From: Bradysia coprophila
Lineage: Eukaryota; Arthropoda; Insecta; Diptera; Sciaridae
Reading direction: 5' to 3'
Assembly (NCBI RefSeq): GCF_014529535.1
Contig: NW_023503325.1
Coordinates: 1,160,256 to 1,224,255, forward strand
Length of the DNA: 64,000 nucleotides
A program made the position numbers and the translations under genes. The first letter of the stretch is position 1. Each line of letters opens with the position of its first letter. The notes below the pieces were generated by a model. It was given only the letters and a program-made list of their open reading frames with translations, was not told where the DNA came from and made no database searches. Positions 21,507 through 31,369 of the stretch are shown piece by piece.

Positions 21507-22275
21507 TAAAAGTTTCCTATGTGCAGAATGAGCACCAGCTGAATATCACCAGCTAGTGTACAAACAAAAACACTTTGTGTTGTAAACAATTCAAAGACAA
21601 CCTACACACTGGGCACATTCTGTGTACACACCCAAGTAGCATTTCAGAAAAAATAACTTATTCGTTAAAATAACGTTGTAGCAACGTTGCCACAACGGTT
21701 GTGCAACCGTTGTTGCCCGGTTATAGTTTAACCTACGTCAATTAACCGTTGGATAACCGTTAAACAACGAAAAAGTTAAAAATTATAGTTGCTCTACCTT
21801 AAATTTTTAACTTTTTCGTTGTTTAACTGTTATCCAACGGTTAATTGACCTAGGTTAAACTATAACCGGGCAACAACGGTTGCAAAACCGTTGTGACAAC
21901 GTTGCTACAACGTTATTCTAACGAATAAGTTATTTTTTCTGAAATGCTACTTGGGAACTCAAAATGTGCACAGAAACCAAGAACATGTGAACAAATGATA
22001 CACAGTTAGAGTACAGATGTGAACTATTTTGAGCACGAACTGTGAATTTTTCACATTTTGTTAATATTTTGTGAACAGAAGTCGATTCTAATTTATCGTT
22101 TTACCCGAAGGGCAGTTCTACGTTAACGTCATCTATGCGCGCACATAACACGTATGAATGAAGTAAACACATTGTTAAGAATGTGTTTTGATTGTTTATC
22201 ATACAATAACTGTGTGTTAGTAGATCCAGCTGGTGATATTCAGCTGGTGCTCATTCTGCACATAGGAAACTTTTA
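21507..22275. mobile_element. hAT-like element with 48-bp terminal inverted repeats
   Basis: The left end 'TAAAAGTTTCCTATGTGCAG' continues through 'AATGAGCACCAGCTGAATAT' to 21554; the exact inverse runs 22228-22275. Flanks carry ACAATTGC (left) and ACAATTGT (right), a 7/8 match to an 8-bp target duplication. No transposase is present. A 325-bp foldback element (21631-21955) is inserted in it. Confidence 0.8.
21631..21955. mobile_element. Foldback element, CCCAAGTAGCA family (short copy)
   Basis: Near-perfect palindrome over its whole length: starts 'CCCAAGTAGCATTTCAG', ends with the inverse. Arms contain repeated AACGTTG/CAACGGTTG/AACCGTT motifs and meet near 21790. It lies inside the element at 21507-22275. 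A longer relative lies at 50225-51491. Confidence 0.85.
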
Positions 22276-22359
22276 ACAATTGTAGAAACGTTGAAAAACC
22301 GAAAATCGATAGCCTATTGATTTCTAGCGCTCATAAAATAACAATCTGTCGAACGAATC

Positions 22360-22366
22360 TATAAAA
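22360..22366 (+). promoter_or_regulatory. TATA box of the first AA15 copy
   Basis: TATAAAA ends only 23 bp before the ATG at 22390, so a start site 30 bp downstream would fall on the start codon. This is abnormal and fits a decayed gene copy. Confidence 0.4.
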
Positions 22367-22389
22367 GTGTACGAAATGTTACCAATTGT

Positions 22390-23276
22390 ATGAGTATTCG
22401 AGGAAAAAAGAATGCAATCATTTCCATAATTGTGTGCTTCATTGCCACCTTCATTACCGTCGAGCCTCCCAGTTTCGTCAGAACATCGTTAGCAAGAACC
22501 TCGATTTTCCGCGAGCCTAGTTGGGGTGCACAACCACCGTTTTGGTATGATGATGCTCGCATTTGGTGTGGAAATGTTGCTCAGGTCCGTTAAACTGACT
22601 CACTTTTTGAATTTCTTTGTGAACAAACAAAAAAAATTTGAAAAGAAATCTTCTAGGATTTGCAATATTCTAATTGTGGACGTTGTGGAGATGCGCCAGG
22701 GAGCTTGCATGCTGCTCAAGGCGGAAGATACGACAAAGGAATTATAACCGGAACGTATATTGCCGGTCAGGTAAATAGGTGGCTACGTCTTCAATTTAAT
22801 TAGGCTCAAATATTGTCCTAAGTCCGTTACTTTACATTTGTTCGAAATTTTAGTAACCCTTCAAACAAGTAGAGGTACTCGAAGCAACTGTTGAGTTAGT
22901 AGATAAACTTGCGTGGTCATTTCGAATTTGACCTATGTTCACAAGACACTGAAGAAGACAATTGCTTCCAACAGCTGAACATTATCGGTGGTGATAAACA
23001 AGTTCGAAATTTTACGATGATGTGTACAGCATCTGGAGGTCAGCATCCCACTGGTCCATTGCGTTCACTTTTTTATCTCCCACCGGGCATAAGATGCAAC
23101 AGATGTACGCTCCGATGGACGTACAGAACCTCACCACCTCCGGGTAAGAATTGTGAACTTGTTGCATGAACGTAATGTTCACGCTTTGGTTTTTTTTAAC
23201 TCCAGCACTCGATGCATGCTTCAACCCTGACTGGGCTCAAACCTTCAGAAACTGTGTTGACATTACCATTTTGTAG
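22390..23276 (+). pseudogene. AA15 (LPMO-like) pseudogene, 4 exons, both copper histidines lost
   Basis: Exons 22390-22584, 22657-22770, 22875-23143 and 23205-23276 have good GT-AG borders and match the tandem intact copy (25378-26248). The hydrophobic leader is followed by 'EPPSFVRTSLARTSIFREPS' and 'WGAQPPFWYDDARIWCGN', then 'CGRCGDAPG', 'RGHFEFDLC', 'VRCNRCTLRWTYRT' (exact 'CNRCTLRWTYRT' is shared) and 'WAQTFRNCVDI'. The N-terminal HG(x)H copper ligand is missing. In exon 3 'VLEATVELVDKL' aligns with family 'VIxVxVxLTANH', so the second copper His is Leu, and an extra G at about 22911 shifts the frame before 'RGHFEF'. It cannot encode an active copper monooxygenase. A sequencing error could explain the frameshift but not the two lost ligands. 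Confidence 0.75.
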
Positions 23277-23340
23277 TGAGTTGTGCAACTGGACAGCTGA
23301 GCTAAGACGTTGACCACATCCAATCACTTAATCACTTCAC

Positions 23341-23346
23341 AATAAA
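23341..23346 (+). terminator. AATAAA after the AA15 pseudogene
   Basis: AATAAA 65 bases beyond the stop at 23276, a remnant or still-used 3' signal. Confidence 0.45.
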
Positions 23347-23430
23347 CTTGTCCAAATTGATGAAATGTCTTCTCCTCCCGTTTCACCCTAACAGAGACAT
23401 CGAGAGGTCAACCACCTAGAAGAGTTAATA

Positions 23431-23593
23431 TCTCCTCAGCGAAAGTTTGCATTACATTTGTAACCAGATAAATGATAAGTTGGTACGCCTGTGGTGAGAG
23501 CCAACTGTCATTGACATATTCCTTCTTTCTCGCCACAGGAGTACGAACTTATCATTTCTCTGTTTGTAACACGTGGAATGCGACTTCCGGAGA
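23431..23593. mobile_element. Hairpin MITE
   Basis: Imperfect palindrome of about 163 bp. The left arm 'AAATGATAAGTTGGTACGCC' and 'TGTGGTGAGAG' pairs with 'GGAGTACGAACTTATCATTT' on the right. Short loop near 23510. Confidence 0.7.
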
Positions 23594-23599
23594 AAACAT

Positions 23600-25300
23600 T
23601 TTGTCGTCAAGATGAATACACAGTTTGTGCAAAATGTTTGAAAAATGTCTGAAAGAGAGCCAGAATCTGGTACTTTTTTAAACCAAAATAATATAGTTGT
23701 ATATGACCAGGCAAAACGAAGTGAAACAGTTAACCTTGCAGACCTCTGAGCCAGATTTTGCTAGGTTTGCATTTTTTTTTAGTTTTATCGAACAAATTTC
23801 CGGTGTTTGACGTACCTTGTAGTGTGCAGATGCTTAACCGAACGAGTTTGTAGTTTACGAAAAGATCATGTGGGTCACAAAACCTCGGCTCGCACATCAA
23901 TACAGAAAATTCGAGAAACTATTTTCTTGAATTTCCATTAATTTTTCGTTATTCAATCTTCTTGAAATTGAAGTAAATTTGAGATAATTATAGAAATGGT
24001 TGAAGTTTACTGCATCCCAAAAAAGACTTTAAAGTAGAATGAATAACGCAGTTCCGATCTTCTCCACCTTCTAAAACATCTAATATCGCTGTTGTTGACG
24101 CATTCTGCACACACAAAATTTTGATCGAAAAAATTTTGACTGAAAAACTTTTTAACAAAAATGTTACACCAAAAATCTGGGTCGCATGATTCCTAAGAAA
24201 ATTTATCTGCCACATGCGATACAGATTCTTTTGGTAAGATTTTTGTTGAAAAGTTTCTCAATCAAAATTTATTATCGTTTATTCCTGTTCAGAGGTTCTT
24301 GTGGGATATCAGTTGTTTTGGAAGTTGTGGGCGTGAAATTACTGACCTATGGAAAGACATTAATTATAAGAACAAACCTCTTATCACTTCTGATATCTGA
24401 GAAGTCTAGAAAGGAATCAAAGAAAACCTGAAAGAACCTCAAAAATCCGACAGATCTTTCTCTGAGAAGAAGTTAAGCCATGAAGAAATGTATGGGTATC
24501 AGCAGAATTGGAAGTGAGTTTTCCCCGGTTCTAATGCACCGTTTCGATAAATTTTTGTCGATTCGGAAAAGTTGAAGTGTTCGCTAGGGTGTAGCGGTTT
24601 TTACAAAATGTGTTAGTTCTTTTAAGGCTCAGCCGGAAATCCACTCAGCTGGTCCATTTGATCATTTTATGAAAGAAAAAAAAAATTTCAAACTTTAATT
24701 TTGTGCTGCCGCCAGATCGATTTTCGAAAATTTCGTCGTTTGTGGTCCATGTCACATATATCGGTTTTTTACGGTGGGCTCATTCTACATAAAAAGTTGA
24801 GTCAACATGGTAAAATAATCTTTAGGCTTCACAGATTCTTTTATAAAAATGATCAAGTTTAAAAAATATTTTTTGAGTTCATGACTGATTGTCAAAGTTC
24901 CCCGATGGTGATTGAGACTTAAATCTCGCCACATAATTTGATGAAAATGTGCAAAAATGTTCGAAAATTTGATGCTTATAATGTATTCCCAGGTTCTGAC
25001 AATGCGAAACCTTCAATTTTAAGTGTAAGCACACCTATCTTAAACTATTTTAGCGCAGATCGATGCACAATGCTTGCGTCCAAGCTCAGGCAATATCACA
25101 GCTCTTAAGAGCTGGAAGCAGAGATACTAGTAATACATACACAAACCAACGAAACGATAATATTAGAAATGAGAAAATCTGAGATAAATCGTTTGAAAGC
25201 CTTTATTTACTATGTGTTTCCACTGGCTCAACGTCAATCAGTACGAAAAACACTTGAACGAACAGGGTCTGATTATCTTAAAGCAAAACCAATGATTCAA
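23600..25300. other. Intergenic, one imperfect inverted repeat
   Basis: No gene seen. At about 24130-24272 two arms pair imperfectly ('TTGACTGAAAAACTTTTTAA' against 'TGTTGAAAAGTTTCTCAATC'), probably a decayed hairpin element. The remainder is AT-rich. Confidence 0.5.
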
Positions 25301-25309
25301 ATCAGCGCG

Positions 25310-25317
25310 TATATAAA
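25310..25317 (+). promoter_or_regulatory. TATA box of the intact AA15 gene
   Basis: TATATAAA 61 bp before the ATG at 25378, implying a start site near 25340 and a short leader. Confidence 0.6.
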
Positions 25318-25377
25318 CAAAATTAGCAAATCGTCTCACACGCAGATAATAAGTGCGCTTCGTTCAATCAACCTACA

Positions 25378-26248
25378 ATGAAGGTTATATCTGCTATTGC
25401 GTTTGCAATTTTCATAATCGGTGTTCAGCCTCACGGACACATAGTTGATCCGCCGGCCAGAAATTGGATCTGGACCGATCCACGGTTTCCCGACCAACCG
25501 CCCAACTTCAACTCGCAAGGTGTGTGGTGCGGTGATGTTGAATGCTGGGAGTGTCCTCCAGCTTTTTACATTCCCCAAGATGAAGCTTTCTCGAGATGTG
25601 GCATGTGTGGTGACGACATAAACCGACCGACACCCAGGGATCACGAACATGGCGGATTGTTTGGAAATGGTCACATCGGAAGGACGTACAGCGCTGGATC
25701 GGTAATTCTGCGTTAATGATGTTTTTGGGACTTAGGGGAAAAACTAAAAATGGAAATCTCCAGAGAGACTATTTTACGGCCAACCTTCAAGAGGCCGAGA
25801 TGATTTTTTTGAAAGCAAAATTTTGTCTTTCTTCAGGTTATTCAAATGCATTTAGTATTTGGTGCCATGCATTGCGGCTACTTCGAAGTCGATCTTTGTG
25901 CTGATGCTGTGGAGACACCCTCCTGTTTCCAACGTTTGCAAATTCTCGGAGGTACCGAAAGAGTTCGCTATGACAACAGAATGTGTGCCCCGCATTTCGG
26001 TGGAGAAACTAGGAACATTACAGCTAGTATTCAGTTGCCTGCAAATGTCCGATGCAATAGATGTACTCTACGGTGGACGTATCGCACCAATTACGCTTGC
26101 TTCCCAAATTTTCCAGGTAAGGCTAGTTAGCAGACGAATCTCCCACATCAATTTGAACGCATTAATTCTCTCAGGTGACTCTGCTTGTGGCGTCGATCCG
26201 AATCCTGCTCAAACATTCAGGAATTGCGCTGATATTGCCATTGTATGA
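25378..26248 (+). CDS. AA15-type copper lytic polysaccharide monooxygenase, 3 exons
   Basis: Exons 25378-25701 (ends TCG|GTAATT), 25837-26116 (CTTCAG|GTT ... CCAG|GTAAGG) and 26175-26248 (CTCAG|GTGAC) join to 678 nt, 225 aa. The signal peptide ends at 'GVQP', leaving mature His19 in 'HGHIVDPPARNWIW', the first histidine-brace ligand. Cys-rich 'CGMCGDD' and 'PRDHEHGGLFGNGHIGRTYS' follow. Exon 2 opens 'VIQMHLVFGAMHCGYFEVDL', giving His120 as the second ligand (the family usually has TANH). Then 'CNRCTLRWTYRT' and the end 'PAQTFRNCADIAIV'. These are the landmarks of AA15 enzymes, which cleave chitin or cellulose oxidatively; in insects they are linked to gut or cuticle chitin. Secreted. Tandem neighbour of a pseudogene copy 2.1 kb upstream. 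Confidence 0.9.
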
Positions 26249-26263
26249 TTCAATCAGAAAACC

Positions 26264-26269
26264 AATAAA
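26264..26269 (+). terminator. Polyadenylation signal AATAAA (AA15 gene)
   Basis: AATAAA 16 bases past the TGA stop, so the 3' UTR would be very short. Confidence 0.6.
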
Positions 26270-26274
26270 TGAGT

Positions 26275-27010
26275 AGACTTCCGGAACAATAACAGGAACA
26301 AAAGTTGTCTCCGCTCATACCGTCTTATGGTTCCGTTTTTGTAATACGCATGCGCAGAATTATGCTGCGTTTTCCTTTGTACAGCCTATGAATAACTGAT
26401 TACAATGGAAAACGCATCATAATTGTTGATTCCATCGGAAAATTGATCGTGTGTTCTTGGCATTATTAAAACGAGACGCAAAACGGTGACGTGCGAGTGC
26501 GATTATAGCTATAACGTTTCAATATTATTGTGTAATCTAATGTGATGTGTACGCAATTTCAACGTACTTCAGAGCGACAATTTGTGTACTAAAATGAAAG
26601 GAAATTCCCAACAATCAACAGCTATTTAACTGAAAATTGCAGGCTGAAATGTCTGCTGCACAGCACCTTGGAAAAAAATGTACAAACAAATGTCCAGGCC
26701 TTTGTGTCTGTTCCTTTGAAATGACGTAAGTAGTACTGAGTATAGAGGAACAAGTGTATTGTCTAAAACTACACTATTTCAACGTTAGCGAAATGAAGAA
26801 TTCTTCGATAAACTACCTTTTAAAAGTTGAAATCGCGTGCGAAGCGAGCTAAACTTTTTGTTTGATTACTATTATAGTTCAATGTCAAGGCTTATTTCTA
26901 TGTAAAAATAGATCTCGATTCGTTTCTCGTTGTATGATCAGCTGTTAGCATCGAATCACGGTAATTCCTGATTTCTGCAAGAACCGATTTTCCGTTTTTT
27001 TGTTGTTGTT
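26275..27010. other. Intergenic, no gene seen
   Basis: No coding or element boundary recognised. Confidence 0.5.
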
Positions 27011-27012
27011 AA

Positions 27013-27206
27013 TTTCGCGATTTCTGGTCATTTCCGAATTTCTGGTCATTTCCTGAGCTCTAGTCATTTTCCCATTTCTAGTCATTGCCCGATTTTCGGT
27101 CATTTCTTCATTTTTGGTCATTCTCGATTTCAGTCCACTTACCGATTTCTGGTTCCGAATTTTGGTCATTTCTATGTTTCTGGTCATTTCCCAATTTTGG
27201 GTCATG
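27013..27206. repeat. Degenerate minisatellite, about 17-19 bp unit
   Basis: About ten units of the type 'CGATTTCTGGTCATTTC' with substitutions and small length changes. On the minus strand this yields a meaningless open frame of 'MTxN' repeats. Confidence 0.8.
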
Positions 27207-27387
27207 TCCGCCGATTTAGTACACGTGCACTGCGTCAGTAAACGTCCCGTACGTTTGCTCTGGTATCCGAAATAAAATGAAATTTTGATGTACATTATTT
27301 GGTCAGATTTCGTTCTTTTTAATTTTTTTTTAATTTTTCGTGTCTTTATTCATTTATATCGTAAGTTTTTCCTGGTTAAAATTTTTT

Positions 27388-27470
27388 TCATGGTTGGTGC
27401 TGGGTTTGAACTGGAGACCTCTTGATCTCAGAGCGGCGCTTCAACCAATGTTGCAATTAAAACATACTAC
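27388..27470 (-). repeat. tRNA-like (SINE-type) relic
   Basis: On the minus strand 'CATTGGTTGAAGCGCC' (A-box-like region), 'GAGATCAAGAGGTCT' and 'CAGTTCAAACCCAGC' (B-box-like) occur in tRNA order. The D-side is decayed and the anticodon loop is not convincing, so this is a tRNA-derived repeat, not a functional tRNA. Confidence 0.45.
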
Positions 27471-27576
27471 ATTGACAGTCGCATTTTGAGGTGTTGGTAG
27501 AAGATGGTGAACATGGAGCCAAAGGCTCTATGCCAGGCAAAAGTTGACCGATTTTTAAACGTCGGATTCGTTCCTT

Positions 27577-27788
27577 CAACGCACTGCTCCTAGCATGAAC
27601 ATAAGAAATATTTGGAGGCTGATGAAGTCACAGTAGGCACAGCCTTTCTTTCGTAAAGATAGATGACTTGTTTTCGTTGTATGAGTTAAAACACACAATA
27701 CAATCAATCTTAAGCGGTAGCTCTCATCACAAAAGCCTCCAAATTGGACATTTGTCAAAGGAGTGTTCATGCTAGGAGCAGTGCGTTG
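27577..27788. mobile_element. MITE with perfect 25-bp TIR and 7-bp target duplication
   Basis: The left end 'CAACGCACTGCTCCTAGCAT' plus 'GAACA' is exactly inverted at 27764-27788. GTTCCTT flanks both sides (27570-27576 and 27789-27795). 212 bp, no coding capacity. A decayed relative lies at 15324-15509. Confidence 0.9.
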
Positions 27789-27799
27789 GTTCCTTACAT

Positions 27800-28890
27800 C
27801 TGCCGCTTATACAATGACAACAAATGAATGAGGGTGATATGGATTTTTATTGTGCGCGAAATTTTTGAAAACGCAAATGATTTTTGTGGAATTTTTTTTA
27901 CTTTTATTTTTTTTAGGTATTTTAGGTTTTAGGTATTTTGGGTGATATATATTTGATCTTTTATCGACGCTTTACTTATTTTGTTTGAAACTAAATGTAC
28001 AAGGTACTTCACAATTCGATGCCAAAACATTCTAGTTATGGCTCTGTGTTTTAACTAGCTTTCTTGGACTGAATTTTATTGACGAATTGGACTGTAATTT
28101 ATATCCATCTCGTAGATTTCTTAGACTTTACCATTATCGGACGATATTTATTTTCCTAAAATGTGATTTTGAGTATAAATTCTTGAGGTTTCGATTGTAT
28201 TTACATAGTAGTAATGTTCATAATGTCTTGCGGTAAAACCGGTAATGACAAATTTCCATTACCGGTAAACGGTAATCGTCATTACCGGTTTCTCATTACC
28301 GGTTCATTCACTAGACGCATACTAGATTATTCAAGTCCCTAGTCAAATTAGCGCTACTGCCTGGTTAACTTTACTATGTAAAAATTGTATTTCAATTCAT
28401 TCTACAATGTACATTATTATGTCGGCATAGTGAAATTCATACAAAAATTAAATCAACGTCACTGAACGTCACTATGTCGTGTCTCGGTACACGAATTCAC
28501 ACGCATACTGCGATTAATTCGGACTTTGGTACGAAAAATGACCGCATTTCCAGGGAAATTCATCTACCATGATTGAAAATAGGGACCCTGTGACAGTAGA
28601 GAGAGTGAGAGAATTAACTCCGTCTTCGTAGGTGCCGAATGGCCTTCGGGACACACCCAAAAAATGAAGTCTGTTCGAGATATTGGCGCTATGAGCGGTC
28701 GTTTTCACTCCTTGGCCGTATTTGGATGCTTGTTTCATCTACAGTGCGAAATAAACAACGAATACAATCCAATTGATGTTATTCAATCCACATGCGATAT
28801 GCCCGTTATAATACGTAAAATTGTATCATCGAAAAATGAATTGGGTCACTGGAATTACCAACGAATAATTAACATTCACAATAAAACTCA
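27800..28890. other. Intergenic, no gene seen
   Basis: Contains a small cluster of CATTACCGGT/ACCGGTAA motifs at 28234-28303 and otherwise unremarkable AT-rich sequence. Confidence 0.5.
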
Positions 28891-28901
28891 CGGGGTAGGG
28901 T

Positions 28902-29025
28902 AATCTCGCACACCACACAAATTCATGGTGTGCGAGATTCACCTCTAAGTGGTGAATCTCGCACAGTCATGACTTTTCGTTACATGTCGTAAAAGGACGC
29001 ATACTATGATCGCGTGTGCGAGATT
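28902..29025. repeat. Four alternating copies of AATCTCGCAC
   Basis: AATCTCGCACACC (28902), its inverse GGTGTGCGAGATT (28927), AATCTCGCAC (28955) and GTGTGCGAGATT (29014) alternate in orientation within 124 bp, forming two nested hairpins. Confidence 0.8.
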
Positions 29026-29592
29026 CCCCGACACCAAACTCAGACACCTCATGTGGCGCTCTGATAAGTGGAAATGGAGCGTGGCTAGTATGCCGAAAAG
29101 CAAAACAATTTTCCGTTCACGGTGTGACATTGTTTATTATCTCAAATGCTAACGTAATGATCTTATCTAACGGAAATAAATTTAAATTTGATAAAATCGC
29201 GAGATAGCATCTAGATTGCAGTCCCAAATTCGTTATCATTAGTACTAGTAATTAAACGAAGGTCAATTAAATATCACGATTGCTAGTGTATTGAAGTGGC
29301 GCTCAGACGGAAATTGAAATATTAGCAGAGATATCAAATCATAAAAATCATATCGATAAGTTCGACAGATTGTTACACTTTATGAACCTTTCAAGTCCTA
29401 TGTGTCTGATTTTATGATTTATTTGCTGTTGATAAACCGTTAACATTCAGTTATCAGCAAACAAAATTGTATTCACTGGTGTAGTGTAAACAAATTGTGA
29501 ACTCCAGGGCATTCAACATTGATATGACCGTATGCAAACGTAGTTTACAAACGTGTTGACGTAAAAATGACAATAATTTAGATAATCATTTA

Positions 29593-30055
29593 TAGGTCTG
29601 TTTCAAGGCCATTTAAAATGTCAAAGCGTGATCCACATACGACATAACAAAAAAAATTGACTAAAGGTATCCGGAAAAGCGATAAGGTTAGACTGTTATG
29701 ATAAGAGAGAAGGATATATTTGGATCAGTTACTTTAACTTGCAATGGATGTGTCTAAAATTTCTATGAAAATATGCAATTACTGTTGGAGATTCCAATTT
29801 CTCAAGGAACAGAAGCGGTTTACAAAATATTGGCTTTATTAATTGACTGACACAAAACGAATGAACGAAAATATTCTTCTGTACCAAAGCTAATGTGATT
29901 AGAATAAACAATAGAATTTATACGAATGCTTCGATCGCTAACTAACTTCAATAATTACCAAGTGCACCAAGACAAGTTATAATTAAATATGGTCTTCTGG
30001 TGTTTTCGGCTTGTCCAAAATCATTTTTACATATTTTACCTATCGAACAGACCTA
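29593..30055. mobile_element. Possible DNA element with TAGGTCTGTT ends
   Basis: TAGGTCTGTTTCAAGG (29593) and the inverse of TAGGTCTGTTCGATAGG (ending 30055) could be terminal inverted repeats; similar left-end sequence occurs near 32819 (TAGGTTTGTTCCAAGG). No target duplication is visible. Confidence 0.35.
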
Positions 30056-30253
30056 TTCTCACCACACATCTAAGTAAAGACTAGTATACAGTTCGTAAGA
30101 CCATACAAAATGCTCGTCAAATAAGCGTTTACATTTGCATTTTACTTCAAATAGTATTTATTAACATAATTTTCGGCTAACAAACTGTAATTATGCGTCC
30201 CTTAAACATATGTTCTCAGCAAACATTCAATGTTCAACTTTGAGTTTCACATG

Positions 30254-30259
30254 TTTATT
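30254..30259 (-). terminator. Polyadenylation signal overlapping the Kunitz stop codon
   Basis: Minus-strand GAATAAAC: the TAA stop (30257-30255) is part of AATAAA. Confidence 0.55.
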
Positions 30260-31365
30260 CAAGAATCAGCTCAAATTTCGTTGTCGTCGGTTCACTCATT
30301 GCGCAGCTCTCTTCACATTGGTATCTAGTTGGGAAATTGTTTCCATTCCCGCCGCAGCCACCGTACATAAATTGTTCGCATGTCTTTTTACCCGGATTGT
30401 AGTACCAATTCTGGAATGATGCAAGGCAAATGCCGGTAATCGGTGGCAAGAAACATACGTTGCCGACTGTGAAAATCAAATTGTACTTTTATTTAAGTGC
30501 GATTTCACTCTTAATTATCATTTGTCTGTGACTATTTTAGGGGCCATTCAAATAGTTCGCAAAAATACATGGGAAAAGCAATGAACGTCAACACAAGGTA
30601 TGGTCAAAGTTTGTATGGAGCGGAGGACATAGCGATTTCCAGAGAAATGATAAGCGCGGCCACTCATGGCTGGGATAGAACACGCCTGACGATGACAGAT
30701 TGATTACATGTAACCGATGGGAGAAAAACTCCATATAAAAATCCAACCAATACGTCAAAAATATATGTGAAATGAGAGAGAAAATTGTTGAAAAAAATAT
30801 GTCTCAGGCGTGTTCTATTCCAGCCATGAGTGGCCGCGCTTAACATTTCTCTGAGCAATTTCTCATGAGAGGTGAGTTTGTTTATATGAAATCGCCATGT
30901 CCTCCGGTTTGTATGAACATACCATACCTGGTTTATAGTTTCATTCAGTGTTTATGTACTTTGATTTGAGTGAAACGTTTTCACTTCGATCGCATTGCCG
31001 TCGATTTTTTTTGATGACCTTTCTCTCTCCCTTCTGGCATTACTATAGATCATCTTCAAGGCCGTTTGAAATGCCATCCTCGTTAATCTCATACAAATGA
31101 ATGAATGAACGAACGAAACATTTAACGAAGCTTAAGTGAGGTTACGTCTGAAAGTACCGCGTATCTTGAAGATGATCCATGAAATTTACTTGTGATATCA
31201 TCAACCTGTGTATAAAGTTGCATAACTGGTGAGTCACAGTGCAAATACAATTTCCTGCATACATTCAGTTAGTGATCAAAATATGTTTCACTTACCAGGA
31301 TTTGTCTCTGCCAAGGCAAACGATACCACCAACAAAATAACAAAAATCAAAGAAAATATTTTCAT
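30255..31365 (-). CDS. Single-domain secreted Kunitz serine-protease inhibitor, 2 exons
   Basis: Exon 1 31365-31296 encodes a signal peptide 'MKIFSLIFVILLVVSFALA' plus 'ETNPG'; donor GTAAGT. Exon 2 30466-30255 follows acceptor TTTTCACAG. Total 282 nt, 93 aa. The domain has six cysteines with spacing C-x8-C-x15-C-x7-C-x12-C-x3-C, the exact Kunitz/BPTI pattern, and the 'FMYGGCGGNGNNF' signature. The residue after Cys2, the P1 reactive site in BPTI, is Leu ('GICLASF'), which suggests chymotrypsin- or elastase-like targets rather than trypsin. A short 'SEPTTTKFELILE' tail follows. The 829-bp intron holds a MITE (30580-30946). Secreted, probably in haemolymph, saliva or gut. Confidence 0.9.
30580..30946. 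mobile_element. MITE with long imperfect TIR (AATGAAC...AGGTATGG family)
   Basis: Left 'AATGAACGTCAACACAAGGT' then 'GGAGGACATAGCGATTTCC' and 'GCGGCCACTCATGGCTGG'; the right arm carries the same blocks inverted, ending 'ACCTGGTTTATAGTTTCATT'. Same family as the outer element at 44403-45621. Inserted in the Kunitz intron. Confidence 0.75.
31049..31183. repeat. Short inverted repeat pair GATCATCTTCAAG
   Basis: GATCATCTTCAAGG and CTTGAAGATGATC bracket 135 bp inside the Kunitz intron; possibly a small MITE. Confidence 0.4.
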
Positions 31366-31369
31366 TTCA

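Noticed and set aside
27388..27470. Functional tRNA gene
   Set aside because: A- and B-box-like parts are there, but the acceptor stem does not pair and the anticodon loop lacks U33.
27576..27770. 64-codon minus-strand protein related to the 65-codon frame at 15342
   Set aside because: Similarity is due to the shared MITE; the two frames differ at the ends and the element is non-coding.
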